Assembly: GCF_013371215.1 (NCBI RefSeq)
Contig: NZ_JABWMH010000002.1
Span: 806,001-870,000 of the forward strand
Direction: 5' to 3'
DNA length: 64,000 bases
Source: Parasphingorhabdus flavimaris
Lineage (GTDB): Bacteria > Pseudomonadota > Alphaproteobacteria > Sphingomonadales > Sphingomonadaceae
A program made the position numbers and the translations under genes. Below, piece by piece: positions 46,249 to 55,220 of the stretch (position 1 is its first letter; each line of letters starts with the position of its first letter). The notes under the pieces were generated by a model. That model searched no databases and was not told the DNA's origin. It saw only the letters and a list, made by a program, of their open reading frames with translations.

Positions 46249-48626
46249 GCCTGCCCGCCTGGCTGGGTGCGTTGGATCGCAAATTATTGCGAGATATCTG
46301 GCGATTGCGGTCGCAGGCCTTTGCCATTGCCCTCGTGATCGCGGCGGGCATCGGCATGGTGGTCATGTCATTCGGAATGATACGTTCGCTGGAAGCGACG
46401 CGCGATGCCTATTATGACCGCTACCGGTTCGCCGACATTTTTGCTTCCGCAAAGCGGTTTCCCGAACGCCAGATCGACGAAATCCGCTCGATCAATGGCG
46501 TGAGCATCGTCGAGGGCCGGATAACGTCGGGGGCGACGCTGGATATCCCCGGCATATCCGAACCGATCACGACACGCATTCATACGCTGCCGCCAGGCGG
46601 TATGCCGCGCGTCAATGCACTGGTGTTGCGCAGCGGCAGAATGCCCGACCCGAACCAGCCGACCGAAGTGCTGGCGAGCGAGAAATTTGCCGATGCGGCG
46701 CGCATTGGCCTCGGCGACAGGATCGAGGCGCTGCTTTACGGCAAGAAACAGAATTTGCGGGTGGTCGGAACGGTGCTCTCGCCTGAATATATCTACGCGA
46801 TCGGGCCGGGACAGATATTTCCGGACAATCGCCGCTTTGGCGTTTTGTGGATGGGCGAGAAACATCTCGCGGCCGCGCTCAATTCCACCAATGCCTTTAA
46901 CGAAGCGCTGATCCGGCTTGAACGCGGCGCCAACGGGCAAGATGTAATCGACCGGATCGACACGATGCTGGAACGATATGGCGGGCGTGGCGCCACGCTC
47001 CGCAGTGACCAGATTTCAGACCGTTTCCTGGAGAATGAACTGGCGCAGCTGAGCAGCATGACGGCAATTCTGCCACCGATATTCCTCGGCGTGGCGGCCT
47101 TCCTGATCAACATGGTGCTGTCGCGGCTGGTTGAATCGGAGCGCGAGATTATCGGGCTGCTCAACGCCTTTGGCTATCGCAATAGAACGATCATGGCCCA
47201 TTATGCAAAACTGGCCGTGATACTATCGCTGCCCGGACTGATCATGGGGATGATGCTCGGCAACTGGATGGGCCGGGGGCTCGCTGGCATGTATCAGGAA
47301 TTTTTCGTGTTTCCGTTCCTGACCTATCGCGCCGGTTTCGATATTTTCCTTATTTCCTGTCTGGTTGCCATGGCCGTCGTCTTGTTGGGGGCGGCGCAAA
47401 CGGTTCGGAAAATTGGCAAGCTGACCGCTGCCGAGGCCATGCGCCCGCCGGTGCCGCCCAACTATTCCGGCGGATTTGCCAAGCTGATCGGTAAAATCAG
47501 AAAACTGGACGAGCCGACCAGGATTATCTTGCGCGGTCTGGTGCGGCGTCCGCTCCGGTCCATGCTGGGGTCTTTCGGTGTCGCGGCGGCGCTGGGTCTC
47601 TATGTGACATCGGCCGGATCGATGGACAATGTCGGGCTGATGACCGACCTGTTGTTCAACCAGGCCGATCGCGCCGACGTCAATGTGACCTTTGCCGAAC
47701 CGCGCGACGAAAGAGTGTTACGCGAACTGGAGCGGCTGCCCGGCGTCATGCGCGTCGAGCCGGTGCGCTATGTTGGCGCCACGCTAAGTGCAGGCCATCT
47801 GTCGAGAACCGAAAGCCTGACCGGGATGAAGCCCGATGGTGATCTCAACCGGCTGGTTGATATAGACGGCGGGCTCACCCAGCCGCCGCCGCGCGGATTG
47901 GTGATCTCCAGCATATTGTCAAAGCAGCTGGACGTTAGACCCGGTGACGAAATCAATGTCGAGATAACCGATGGCCGCCGGCCGCAGCTGACGATGCCGG
48001 TTGCGGGCATATTGAAAAGCCCGGTCGGCAATCCGGCCTATGTCGATTTTGAACGGCTCGGCCCGATCATGCGCGAAGCGCCGCTGTCATCCGGTGCCTA
48101 TCTCAGCGTTGACCCGGACAAGGCGGACGCGCTTTACCGGCGGCTCAAGGACATGCCGATCATTGCCGGATTTTCCCAGCGGGCGGCGGCGCTTAATGGC
48201 ATAGAGGAAACCGTGGGTGAAACCATGGGGATCGTGACTTTGTTCAATACCGGCTTTGCCGCTCTGATCGTGTTTGGCGTGGTCTATAACAATGCGCGGA
48301 TCAGTCTGGCCGAGCGCGCACGCGATCTGGTTTCATTGCGGGTGCTCGGCTACCGGCGACCGGAAGTTTCCTATATTCTGCTGGGCGAACTTGCCCTGAT
48401 TGTCATCACCGGCCTGCCGCTGGGCGCGATCTTTGGCTATTATCTGTCCAAATATCTGACGGCGTCGATGAGCGGGGATCTTTTCATCCTGCCTTTTGCC
48501 CTGACCGCGGAAACGGTAGCAATGGCGATATTGGTGGTGCTGTTGACAGCAGCGGTATCGGCCCTGTTTGTCCGCAGCCGGCTCGACCGGCTCGACCTCG
48601 TCAGCGTATTGAAAACAAGGGAGTGA
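46242..48626 (+). CDS. FtsX-like ABC exporter permease (fused double module)
   Basis: A 794-residue permease with two FtsX/MacB_PCD modules, so one chain has about eight membrane segments, unlike single-module MacB. The first helix is AFAIALVIAAGIGMVVMSFG; FtsX cores occur near residues 270-390 (AAFLINMVLSRLVESEREII) and 660-790 (NARISLAERARDLVSLRVLG). Large periplasmic domains lie between. Works with the upstream ATPase and the downstream adaptor. Substrate unknown. Confidence 0.9.
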   Translation: MVSLPAWLGALDRKLLRDIWRLRSQAFAIALVIAAGIGMVVMSFGMIRSLEATRDAYYDRYRFADIFASAKRFPERQIDEIRSINGVSIVEGRITSGATLDIPGISEPITTRIHTLPPGGMPRVNALVLRSGRMPDPNQPTEVLASEKFADAARIGLGDRIEALLYGKKQNLRVVGTVLSPEYIYAIGPGQIFPDNRRFGVLWMGEKHLAAALNSTNAFNEALIRLERGANGQDVIDRIDTMLERYGGRGATLRSDQISDRFLENELAQLSSMTAILPPIFLGVAAFLINMVLSRLVESEREIIGLLNAFGYRNRTIMAHYAKLAVILSLPGLIMGMMLGNWMGRGLAGMYQEFFVFPFLTYRAGFDIFLISCLVAMAVVLLGAAQTVRKIGKLTAAEAMRPPVPPNYSGGFAKLIGKIRKLDEPTRIILRGLVRRPLRSMLGSFGVAAALGLYVTSAGSMDNVGLMTDLLFNQADRADVNVTFAEPRDERVLRELERLPGVMRVEPVRYVGATLSAGHLSRTESLTGMKPDGDLNRLVDIDGGLTQPPPRGLVISSILSKQLDVRPGDEINVEITDGRRPQLTMPVAGILKSPVGNPAYVDFERLGPIMREAPLSSGAYLSVDPDKADALYRRLKDMPIIAGFSQRAAALNGIEETVGETMGIVTLFNTGFAALIVFGVVYNNARISLAERARDLVSLRVLGYRRPEVSYILLGELALIVITGLPLGAIFGYYLSKYLTASMSGDLFILPFALTAETVAMAILVVLLTAAVSALFVRSRLDRLDLVSVLKTRE

Positions 48627-48630
48627 TTTG

Positions 48631-49845
48631 ATGGCCAAGAAACATCTGTCCCGGCCCGGCCCCAGAGTCCTGATCGGCCTGATTGCAGCGGTGATCATCA
48701 TTGCTGTCTTTTTTGCGCTGCGCACGCCGCCACTGGATGTCGATGTCGCAGAGGCTGTCGAAGCCCCGTTGCTTGTTACCATCGACGACGAGGGCGAAAC
48801 CCGCGTCCGTGATATCTATGTCGTCGCCGCGCCGATTAGCGGGGAGTTGCAGCGGGTCGATCTGGAGGCCGGTGATCCGGTGGTTGCCGGACAGACCGTT
48901 GTAGCCCGGATCATGCCGGCCCAGCCCGATTTCCTGAACAGCCGCAATGAGGCCGAAGTGCGCGCGCAGATCAAGGCGCTGGAGGCCAGTGTGCAGTCCT
49001 CGGCGGCAAGAATCGGTCAGGCCGAAGCCGACCGCAAGCTCGCAGAAGCCAATTTCAGCAGGGTCGATGCCCTTTACGAGCGCGGTTTTGCGACCCGCAC
49101 CGCGCATGATGCGGCCCGTGCTGCGCGCGACAGCAGTGCTGCGCGACTAACAGAAGCCCGAGGTGCAATGAATGCCGCCCGGTTTGAATTGCGCGCAGCG
49201 AGAGCGCGACTGATTGCGCCTTCCTCCTCCAAAACAAGCGGCAGCGCCCTGGCCGTCCGCTCTCCGGAAAGCGGTTCGGTGCTGCGGGTGGTTCAGGAAA
49301 GCCAGGCAACGGTCGCTGTTGGCACTCCGATCATGGAGCTTGGCGATCCTTCCGACATCGAGATTGTGAGCGACCTGCTTTCCAGCGATGCGGTAAAAAT
49401 CAAACCGGGTAGCGCGGTGCTGATCGACAATTGGGGCGGTGACAAACCGCTGAAAGGCAAAGTCAAACTGATCGAGCCTTTCGGCTTCACCAAAATCTCG
49501 GCGCTGGGTGTCGAGGAGCAAAGGGTGAATGTGATCATCGACTTTGTCGATCGACGGATTGCCCGCGAACGGCTGGGCCACGGCTATCGCGTGATTGTAC
49601 GGGTTGTGGAATGGTCGGGCGATAAAGTGCTGCAAGTACCGATCAGCGGGCTTTTTCGAGACAAGGGCCAATGGTCGGTCTTTGTCATGCGCGGCGGTGA
49701 AGCGCATCTGGTTCCGGTTGCGGTCGGGCGGATGAACGATGAGCGTGCGCAAATAACGAAAGGCCTTGAGGCCGGGGATGAAGTCATTCTGCATCCCAGC
49801 GAGAAGATCGAGGACGGACGCTCGGTCAGGCTGCGGGATGATTAG
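48631..49845 (+). CDS. HlyD/MacA-like periplasmic adaptor of the ABC exporter
   Basis: A 404-residue adaptor with an N-terminal membrane anchor (RVLIGLIAAVIIIAVFFAL), a lipoyl/barrel-sandwich part (APISGELQRVDLEAGDPV), an alpha-helical hairpin (about 110-195, Ala/Arg/Glu-rich) and beta-barrel domains to the end. ATG at 48631 has GGGAG seven bases upstream; the TTG just before is less likely. With the ATPase and permease it forms a MacAB/DevBCA-like exporter that would need a separate TolC-type outer channel, not encoded beside it. Confidence 0.9.
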   Translation: MAKKHLSRPGPRVLIGLIAAVIIIAVFFALRTPPLDVDVAEAVEAPLLVTIDDEGETRVRDIYVVAAPISGELQRVDLEAGDPVVAGQTVVARIMPAQPDFLNSRNEAEVRAQIKALEASVQSSAARIGQAEADRKLAEANFSRVDALYERGFATRTAHDAARAARDSSAARLTEARGAMNAARFELRAARARLIAPSSSKTSGSALAVRSPESGSVLRVVQESQATVAVGTPIMELGDPSDIEIVSDLLSSDAVKIKPGSAVLIDNWGGDKPLKGKVKLIEPFGFTKISALGVEEQRVNVIIDFVDRRIARERLGHGYRVIVRVVEWSGDKVLQVPISGLFRDKGQWSVFVMRGGEAHLVPVAVGRMNDERAQITKGLEAGDEVILHPSEKIEDGRSVRLRDD

Positions 49846-50353
49846 CATTTCCGGCTGACACGCTCTGCATGGTCTGGCAATTCCAGCACGATAGCACAGC
49901 GATGGCGCTGGTTTGACAGCAGCTGTCAGTATGGATTCTGAACTTACGCCTGAACCGGCGCGTCCAGTTCAAAACGTAGCGTTGATTTAGCGAATATCTT
50001 TTCGCTTAATATTACAATAACTTATGTAATGGTGCCCCATAGACTTCAAAGATGGGCACTCGAATCATTGGAGAATTTCAGTCAATTTCCCTTAGAACGA
50101 CAGCGTTGCTTCCAGAGGTCAGCGTTCTGAAGGCCTGCGCTCGTTCCTGAAAGCCGCAATTCAGCGCAATCAATTTACCCGGACCCGTATGGCAACAACT
50201 GGGTGGTTTGCAGACTGTCTGCTTTTAAATGACTTAAGCCAACAGTCGCCATCTAGTTCCATTCGCGCCAGCTACCCGGATCGATAGAGATATGATCAAG
50301 CCGGACAGATACCGATTTTCATTTCACTCGGACGAAATGATGCATAGCAGCGG
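49846..50353. other. Intergenic region after the ABC exporter
   Basis: About 500 bases between the exporter and the stop of the GGDEF-EAL gene. It is clearly more AT-rich than the exporter genes, with no supported gene. The only clear structure is the palindrome at 49914-49928. Confidence 0.5.
49914..49928. repeat. 15-base palindrome TGACAGC-A-GCTGTCA
   Basis: TGACAGC (49914-49920) and GCTGTCA (49922-49928) form a perfect inverted repeat around one base, 69 bases after the adaptor stop. No T run follows, so it is not a standard terminator; it could be an operator. Function unknown. Confidence 0.5.
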
Positions 50354-52660
50354 TTATGCAACCTTGCGGTTGCGGCACTTTCCCGACAGGGCCGTGATCA
50401 ACGCGTCGACTTCAGCCATTGGCACCGGACGACTCAACAAGAAGCCCTGGATGTTGTTGCAGCCGTTTTTAAGAAGCATCTCGACTTGCTCTTCCAGTTC
50501 CACGCCTTCCGCTATGGTTTCCATCCCCAAAGCAGCGGCAAGGCCGGTAATTGCCTGAATGATAGCCGCACTGCCTTTATCAGACATGATATCGTCCACG
50601 AAACTGCGGTCGATTTTGATCTTGTCGAACGGAAAGCTGCGCAAATAACTGAGGGACGAATAGCCGGTGCCGAAATCGTCGAGAGCAACTCGGACCCCCA
50701 TTTCCCGCAAGCTGTGTAACGCCTGCAGGGTTTCCGCGACATTATCAATCAACAGCGATTCGGTAATCTCGAGCTCAAGCCGCTGTGGTGACAACCCAGA
50801 CTGGGTCAGCGCCTGTATTAGAACCGATTGGAGGCCTTTCGTCCGAAACTGGACTGGTGATATATTTATCGCCACCCGGATTTGTTCGGGCCAAGTTGCT
50901 GCCTGATGGCAGGCTTCTTTAATCACCCACTCGCCAATCTGGACGATCAGGCCGGTTTCTTCGGCAAGCGGGATGAAGTCGAGCGGAGACACAAGGCCGC
51001 GGGTGGGATGATTCCAACGGATCAACGCCTCGAAGCCGTTTATTTTCTGTTCTTCGGTATTGAACAACGGCTGATAGTATAACTCGAACTGGCCGTGCTC
51101 GATCGCCAGCTTAAGATCGATTTCGGTTTCCCGGCGCTTCCGAGCAAGCTCATCCATTTGTTGTTCGAAATAGTGATATTGGCCTTTGCCTTCATGCTTT
51201 GCTCGATAAAGCGCGAGATCAGCGTTTTTCATCAAAATGTCAGATTCAGTGCCATCATGAGGTGCAACGGCTATCCCGATGCTTGTCGTTGTCGGCATGA
51301 TATGCCCATCAAACTCGAATCTGTCGGCAAAGGATTTTTCGAGACTTTCGGCGATTTTCGTAATTGCATCCACACTGTCGACGCCATCGACCAGCACCGC
51401 GAACTCATCACCACCGAGGCGGGCAATAAGATGGCCATCCAGCAGACCTTCCATGCGCGAAGAGACTTGCTTCAACAAACCGTCGCCAACCGGGTGACCA
51501 AGCGTATCGTTGACCGATTTGAAATTATCAAGATCAAGATAGAAAACCGCAACCAGCTCGTCTTCCCCAGCCCGCTTGAGCGCGATATCCAGCTGATCCC
51601 GATAATATTTGCGATTTGGGAGGCCGGTTAAAGCGTCGTGAAGGGCGATATGGGAAATCTCGCCCTCACGCTCGACAATAGCGTCGACCATATCGTTGAA
51701 ACTCTCTGCCAACCGACCGATTTCGTCTTTGGAATTGACGCGGACTTTAGTTCTTTCGCCAGCGCTAATCTGGCGAGCAGCCTGTTCCAGTCGAGCTATA
51801 GGACGGGTAATTCCTTTGGCCAGAGCCCAGCCCGCAGATATGATGATTCCGAGTCCAACCAGCGCCAGTATACTAAGTATCCAGCTAATAGGACGATAGG
51901 CAAGCAACGCCTCGCTCAGCGAGTGCCGCAGAAGGAGAGTGGGCTTTTGGTTGGTGCCCAGTGAAGGCAAGGTAGAAACGCGATATAATATCCGTTCGCC
52001 GTTTTCGAGCAGCTCTATCTGCTCTCCGGTCTTGGCAACTAACGGGCTTGGTAGAATAGGTTCATCGATGACTTTTGCAGTCAGGCTGATCGGTGCGAGT
52101 TCCGACAATCCCTGCATTTCCGCCTTGTTGAGCGGCTTGCCGACGACAAGCCAGCCAAACAAGTCCGGGGCTTCGATCGGGGCAGCAACGATCCCATGAT
52201 ATTCGCCGCCGATTTTTACCAATCCGTTTCGCGCGCCTTCGTCAAGAGCGTTCCAGATACTATCCGACTCTGCGTCCTGTATTTTTTGTTCTAGGCCGAT
52301 GGTCCCGCCATCCAGCGTCATGATAAATGCATTGGGGACGTCCAGCCGATTGCGCAAGCTGACCAAGGCACTCGCCAATGTCGGTTCATCGCCCAACGCA
52401 ACAGCCTCGCGGAAACCGAAATCGGCAGCCAGAATATCCGTCGCCGTCGCCATTCGCTTTGATTCCAGCTCCAGTATTTTCTTAAAAGCATTGGAATTAG
52501 CTGTCATCTCATCGGAAATCTGGCCCGAGGCATAGCGCTCTATCCCGCCCATAGCGACCGCCACAAGGGCGCCAAATGTTAGCGCAAAAAGCGCCGAATA
52601 TAACGCAGCGATGCGGACCGATAGCGAGTCAAAACGCAAAAAACGGCGGATTTTCTGCAC
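50354..52660 (-). CDS. Membrane GGDEF-EAL dual-domain c-di-GMP enzyme
   Basis: A 768-residue protein with a membrane helix near residues 15-40, a periplasmic sensor region, a second helix and HAMP (about 285-345), GGDEF (about 350-505) and EAL (about 515-760). RLGGDEFAVLV is an intact cyclase motif (near 417). The EAL part keeps EAL (FEALIRWNHP), NISPVQF, EITES, ALDDFGTGYSSL, KIDRSFV and QGFLLSRP, so phosphodiesterase activity is also plausible. The inhibitory RxxD site upstream of GGDEF is absent. It is 4 bases downstream of the cupredoxin gene, one transcript. Confidence 0.95.
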   Translation of the reverse strand: MQKIRRFLRFDSLSVRIAALYSALFALTFGALVAVAMGGIERYASGQISDEMTANSNAFKKILELESKRMATATDILAADFGFREAVALGDEPTLASALVSLRNRLDVPNAFIMTLDGGTIGLEQKIQDAESDSIWNALDEGARNGLVKIGGEYHGIVAAPIEAPDLFGWLVVGKPLNKAEMQGLSELAPISLTAKVIDEPILPSPLVAKTGEQIELLENGERILYRVSTLPSLGTNQKPTLLLRHSLSEALLAYRPISWILSILALVGLGIIISAGWALAKGITRPIARLEQAARQISAGERTKVRVNSKDEIGRLAESFNDMVDAIVEREGEISHIALHDALTGLPNRKYYRDQLDIALKRAGEDELVAVFYLDLDNFKSVNDTLGHPVGDGLLKQVSSRMEGLLDGHLIARLGGDEFAVLVDGVDSVDAITKIAESLEKSFADRFEFDGHIMPTTTSIGIAVAPHDGTESDILMKNADLALYRAKHEGKGQYHYFEQQMDELARKRRETEIDLKLAIEHGQFELYYQPLFNTEEQKINGFEALIRWNHPTRGLVSPLDFIPLAEETGLIVQIGEWVIKEACHQAATWPEQIRVAINISPVQFRTKGLQSVLIQALTQSGLSPQRLELEITESLLIDNVAETLQALHSLREMGVRVALDDFGTGYSSLSYLRSFPFDKIKIDRSFVDDIMSDKGSAAIIQAITGLAAALGMETIAEGVELEEQVEMLLKNGCNNIQGFLLSRPVPMAEVDALITALSGKCRNRKVA

Positions 52661-52664
52661 AGAT

Positions 52665-53306
52665 CTATTTCCTCAGTTTCAGCGTCGCGGTTTTTTTGGT
52701 CAAACCACTGCCGCTGATGGGTAAGGAGAATTCTGTTTCTCCGCCGCGCACCCGGTTATTCGGATGCCAGACTTTCACCCGCGCGAAGCCGCCAGGCAGG
52801 CCGCCAATTTGCAGCAGGCCATTATGATTGGTCTTGGCAGCATAGGGCGTATCGACGACCTTGATATATCCCTTCATTTCGTCGTGTATATTGCATCCCA
52901 GCGCGACCGTGCCGACTATCGAGAATCTCTGCGAACGCGATTCGTCTTTGCCGTATAATTTCATTTCAAATTTGCCGGCCTCGGAAAAGCTATAGACATT
53001 ATGGCGGACGCGATCACGGTTCGGGAAACTTACATTCGTGCCCTTGGCGACGATCAGCGTGCCAGGGTCAAACTGGATATTGCGCTGCTGCATCACTCCA
53101 TTGCCGTCGAATTTGTAACTACCGCCTGCGATGCCGGTGGCCGGATAGACCATAACCACCGCATCCCGCACCGGCATCCCCTGATCATCCTTGATCGCGA
53201 TCGCCAATGTGCCGCTGCTGGCCGCTTGACTGGAAACCGTCAGCCCGCCGGCGAGGACGGCAAAGGACATTGCGATGGCTAGAATCGGTGCACTGGCTAT
53301 TTTCAT
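52665..53306 (-). CDS. Exported cupredoxin-like protein (methylamine-utilisation type)
   Basis: A 213-residue protein with a signal peptide (MKIASAPILAIAMSF, to about residue 28). The cupredoxin fold places likely type 1 copper ligands at His102 (RVRHNVYSFSEAG) and Cys138, His141, Met144 (VALGCNIHDEMKGY). A carboxypeptidase-regulatory-like beta domain flanks it (GTLAIAIKDDQGMPVRDAVV and NHNGLLQIGGLPGGFARVKV). Related proteins are annotated as methylamine utilisation proteins, but no mau genes are here. Co-transcribed with the GGDEF-EAL gene and divergent from the DUF3034 gene. Confidence 0.85.
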   Translation of the reverse strand: MKIASAPILAIAMSFAVLAGGLTVSSQAASSGTLAIAIKDDQGMPVRDAVVMVYPATGIAGGSYKFDGNGVMQQRNIQFDPGTLIVAKGTNVSFPNRDRVRHNVYSFSEAGKFEMKLYGKDESRSQRFSIVGTVALGCNIHDEMKGYIKVVDTPYAAKTNHNGLLQIGGLPGGFARVKVWHPNNRVRGGETEFSLPISGSGLTKKTATLKLRK

Positions 53307-53452
53307 TTTCGAACGCTTACCGGCGTCTTCTTACCAAATTTATAATATTCCTTAGGAATCGCTCGCAAAGGAAGATATTTTTCATCGTTTCATTATCCGC
53401 TCCGAACGAGCTTAACTCACTTTTAAACCTGTTTGATTAACGCGAGATCATA

Positions 53453-54334
53453 ATGAAAAGAACATTTCACCTTCTGTCCGTCACAATGGCAGCCATGATC
53501 ACCAGCATCGCCCCATCGGCTGCCGCAGAAGAATTGCGGCAAGGCGGCAAGCTTCTCCTAACCAACGGCATTGCATCGGTGGAAGGGTCGACCGGCGGCG
53601 GACTAGCAAGCTGGAGCCTGATTGCAGGCAATGAGACCCGCGACGGCATCGGCGGGTCGGTTCATGCAACGGTCGCCGAATTCAAGGATTACCGTCTGGA
53701 CACCGAAGGGTTGGCAGTCGGGTTTTTTAATCGCGTTGAACTAAGCTATGCACGACAGGCGTTGAATACAAAGGCTATCGGGCAAGCACTGGGCCTCGGC
53801 TACGGTTATAAACTGAACCAGGATATTTATGGGGCAAAATTGCGCGTTGCCGGGGATGCTGTTTACGGCGACCCGCTGATGCCGCAAATCGCCGTGGGCA
53901 TCCAGCATAAGCGCAATCTCGACAGCCAGGTAACCGACGCGGTCGGTGCGGCAGAATCCGAAGGCACGGATTTCTATGTGAGCGCCACGAAATTATTCCT
54001 GTCGCACAGCATTTTGATCGGCGCCACAGCCCGTTACACCAAGGCTAACCAAGGCGGGTTGCTCGGCTTTGGCGGAGACAAAAACAATGATTATGGTGTG
54101 CAGTTTGAGGGCAGCCTAGGCTATCAACTGTCCCGCAAATTGGTGATCGGTGGGGAGTATCGCACCAAACCGGACAATTTATCGATAGCGCGCGAAGATG
54201 ATTGGTATGATTTTTTCGCGGCCTATGCGATCAATCGGAACCTGACCTTAGCAGCTGCCTATGTCGATCTCGGTTCGATCGCGACATCGGCAGAACAGCG
54301 CGGCGGGCTTATTTCACTGCGCGCTTCTTTTTAA
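53453..54334 (+). CDS. DUF3034 family exported protein
   Basis: A 293-residue protein with a signal peptide (to about residue 25, SAAAEEL). The conserved start GGKLLLTNGIASVEGSTGGG and the run of amphipathic beta strands ending in an aromatic residue (ISLRASF) suggest an outer-membrane barrel of the DUF3034 family. Function is not known. It is 13 bases upstream of the truncated hemoglobin gene, one transcript, and divergent from the cupredoxin gene. Confidence 0.82.
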   Translation: MKRTFHLLSVTMAAMITSIAPSAAAEELRQGGKLLLTNGIASVEGSTGGGLASWSLIAGNETRDGIGGSVHATVAEFKDYRLDTEGLAVGFFNRVELSYARQALNTKAIGQALGLGYGYKLNQDIYGAKLRVAGDAVYGDPLMPQIAVGIQHKRNLDSQVTDAVGAAESEGTDFYVSATKLFLSHSILIGATARYTKANQGGLLGFGGDKNNDYGVQFEGSLGYQLSRKLVIGGEYRTKPDNLSIAREDDWYDFFAAYAINRNLTLAAAYVDLGSIATSAEQRGGLISLRASF

Positions 54335-54347
54335 CGAAGGTCAAACT

Positions 54348-54845
54348 ATGCTTCTATCGCTTGCCCTTGCTCTTTCCGTTCAAGATGTTCCCGCAAACGC
54401 GGGTCCTGTTGGCGATCCGGTCACGGGTGAATTGCCTGTTGATCCGTATCAACAGGACAATGCCAACGCTGGCGCAAGGCCATTCAAGGGCGACAAGATG
54501 GCAAAGGCTTTCGGCGGCAAAGACGGTATAAAGCGAATAACCGACAATCTGGTTGTCGGAATCACCAGTGATCCGCGAATCGAGGAAATATTCAAAGGTC
54601 AGGATATCGTGCGCCTTCGCCGGACTCTGTTCGAACAATTCTGTTACATTTTAAATGCAGGTTGCAACTACACCGGACGCGACATGCGCAGCGCCCACAA
54701 GAATCTCGGAACGCAAATGGCCGACCTCAATGCGCTGGTCGAAATTCTGCAGAACGTGATGGATCAGGAAAATATTGCCTTCACGCTGCAAAACCGCTTT
54801 CTAGCAAAGTTGGCTCCGATGAAAGACGATGTTGTTGATCGCTAA
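54348..54845 (+). CDS. Group 1 truncated hemoglobin with apparent signal peptide
   Basis: A 165-residue protein. The first 18 residues (MLLSLALALSVQDVPANA) look like a short signal peptide, followed by a Pro/Asp linker, then a truncated globin (about 50-160). Proximal His117 sits in GRDMRSAHKNLG, as in TrHb1. The usual distal Tyr (B10) appears to be replaced by a hydrophobic residue in TDNLVVGITSDP. A Cys pair (Cys99, Cys106) could form a disulfide if exported. Good ribosome site (GAAGG) before 54348. Probably binds O2 or NO in the periplasm. Confidence 0.85.
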   Translation: MLLSLALALSVQDVPANAGPVGDPVTGELPVDPYQQDNANAGARPFKGDKMAKAFGGKDGIKRITDNLVVGITSDPRIEEIFKGQDIVRLRRTLFEQFCYILNAGCNYTGRDMRSAHKNLGTQMADLNALVEILQNVMDQENIAFTLQNRFLAKLAPMKDDVVDR

Positions 54846-55107
54846 TCGGTCCCTGAGCCTTTCATCGAATGGCAGCAATTAGTAATGTTTGATTGGCTGA
54901 GAAAGGTCTGGAACTGGGGCGTTAGCCGTCATCGCGATGTGCAACGGCTCAATGTCCGCTTGTCATCGATAATTGTCTTGGAGTAGACGGTCCGATAACA
55001 GCCAAGAAGTGAAAACAACACTCTGAGGTCAACTGATCCTAAATTGGTGCCCATCTTTGACCGCTGTGCCTCCACAAGAGTGGCGGTTTTCCGACAAATA
55101 TCTGGAA
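54846..55107. other. Intergenic region before the tRNA-Leu fragment
   Basis: About 260 bases without a supported gene between the hemoglobin stop and the tRNA remnant. An open frame on the minus strand runs through the tRNA fragment and is not believed. No terminator was recognised. Confidence 0.4.
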
Positions 55108-55162
55108 TGGTGCCCCTGGCCCGACTCGAACGGGCACTCCTTGCGGAACTGCATTTTGAGTG
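55108..55162 (-). other. 3' fragment of tRNA-Leu (CAA), likely att site
   Basis: On the minus strand, from about 55162, the sequence reads an anticodon loop CTCAAAA, then a class II variable arm (TCC GCAA GGA), a T arm (GCCCG TTCGAGT CGGGC) and an acceptor 3' strand with CCA (tgg at 55108-55110). The 5' half, including the D arm and the matching acceptor strand (TGCCCCT), is missing. The break falls in the anticodon loop, a common crossover point for tyrosine integrases. The element would lie toward higher coordinates. Confidence 0.75.
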
Positions 55163-55220
55163 GGACGAGACAACCGTAACATTCTGATAACAAGATATAT
55201 TTTTTCGGTCAAGCCAAATT

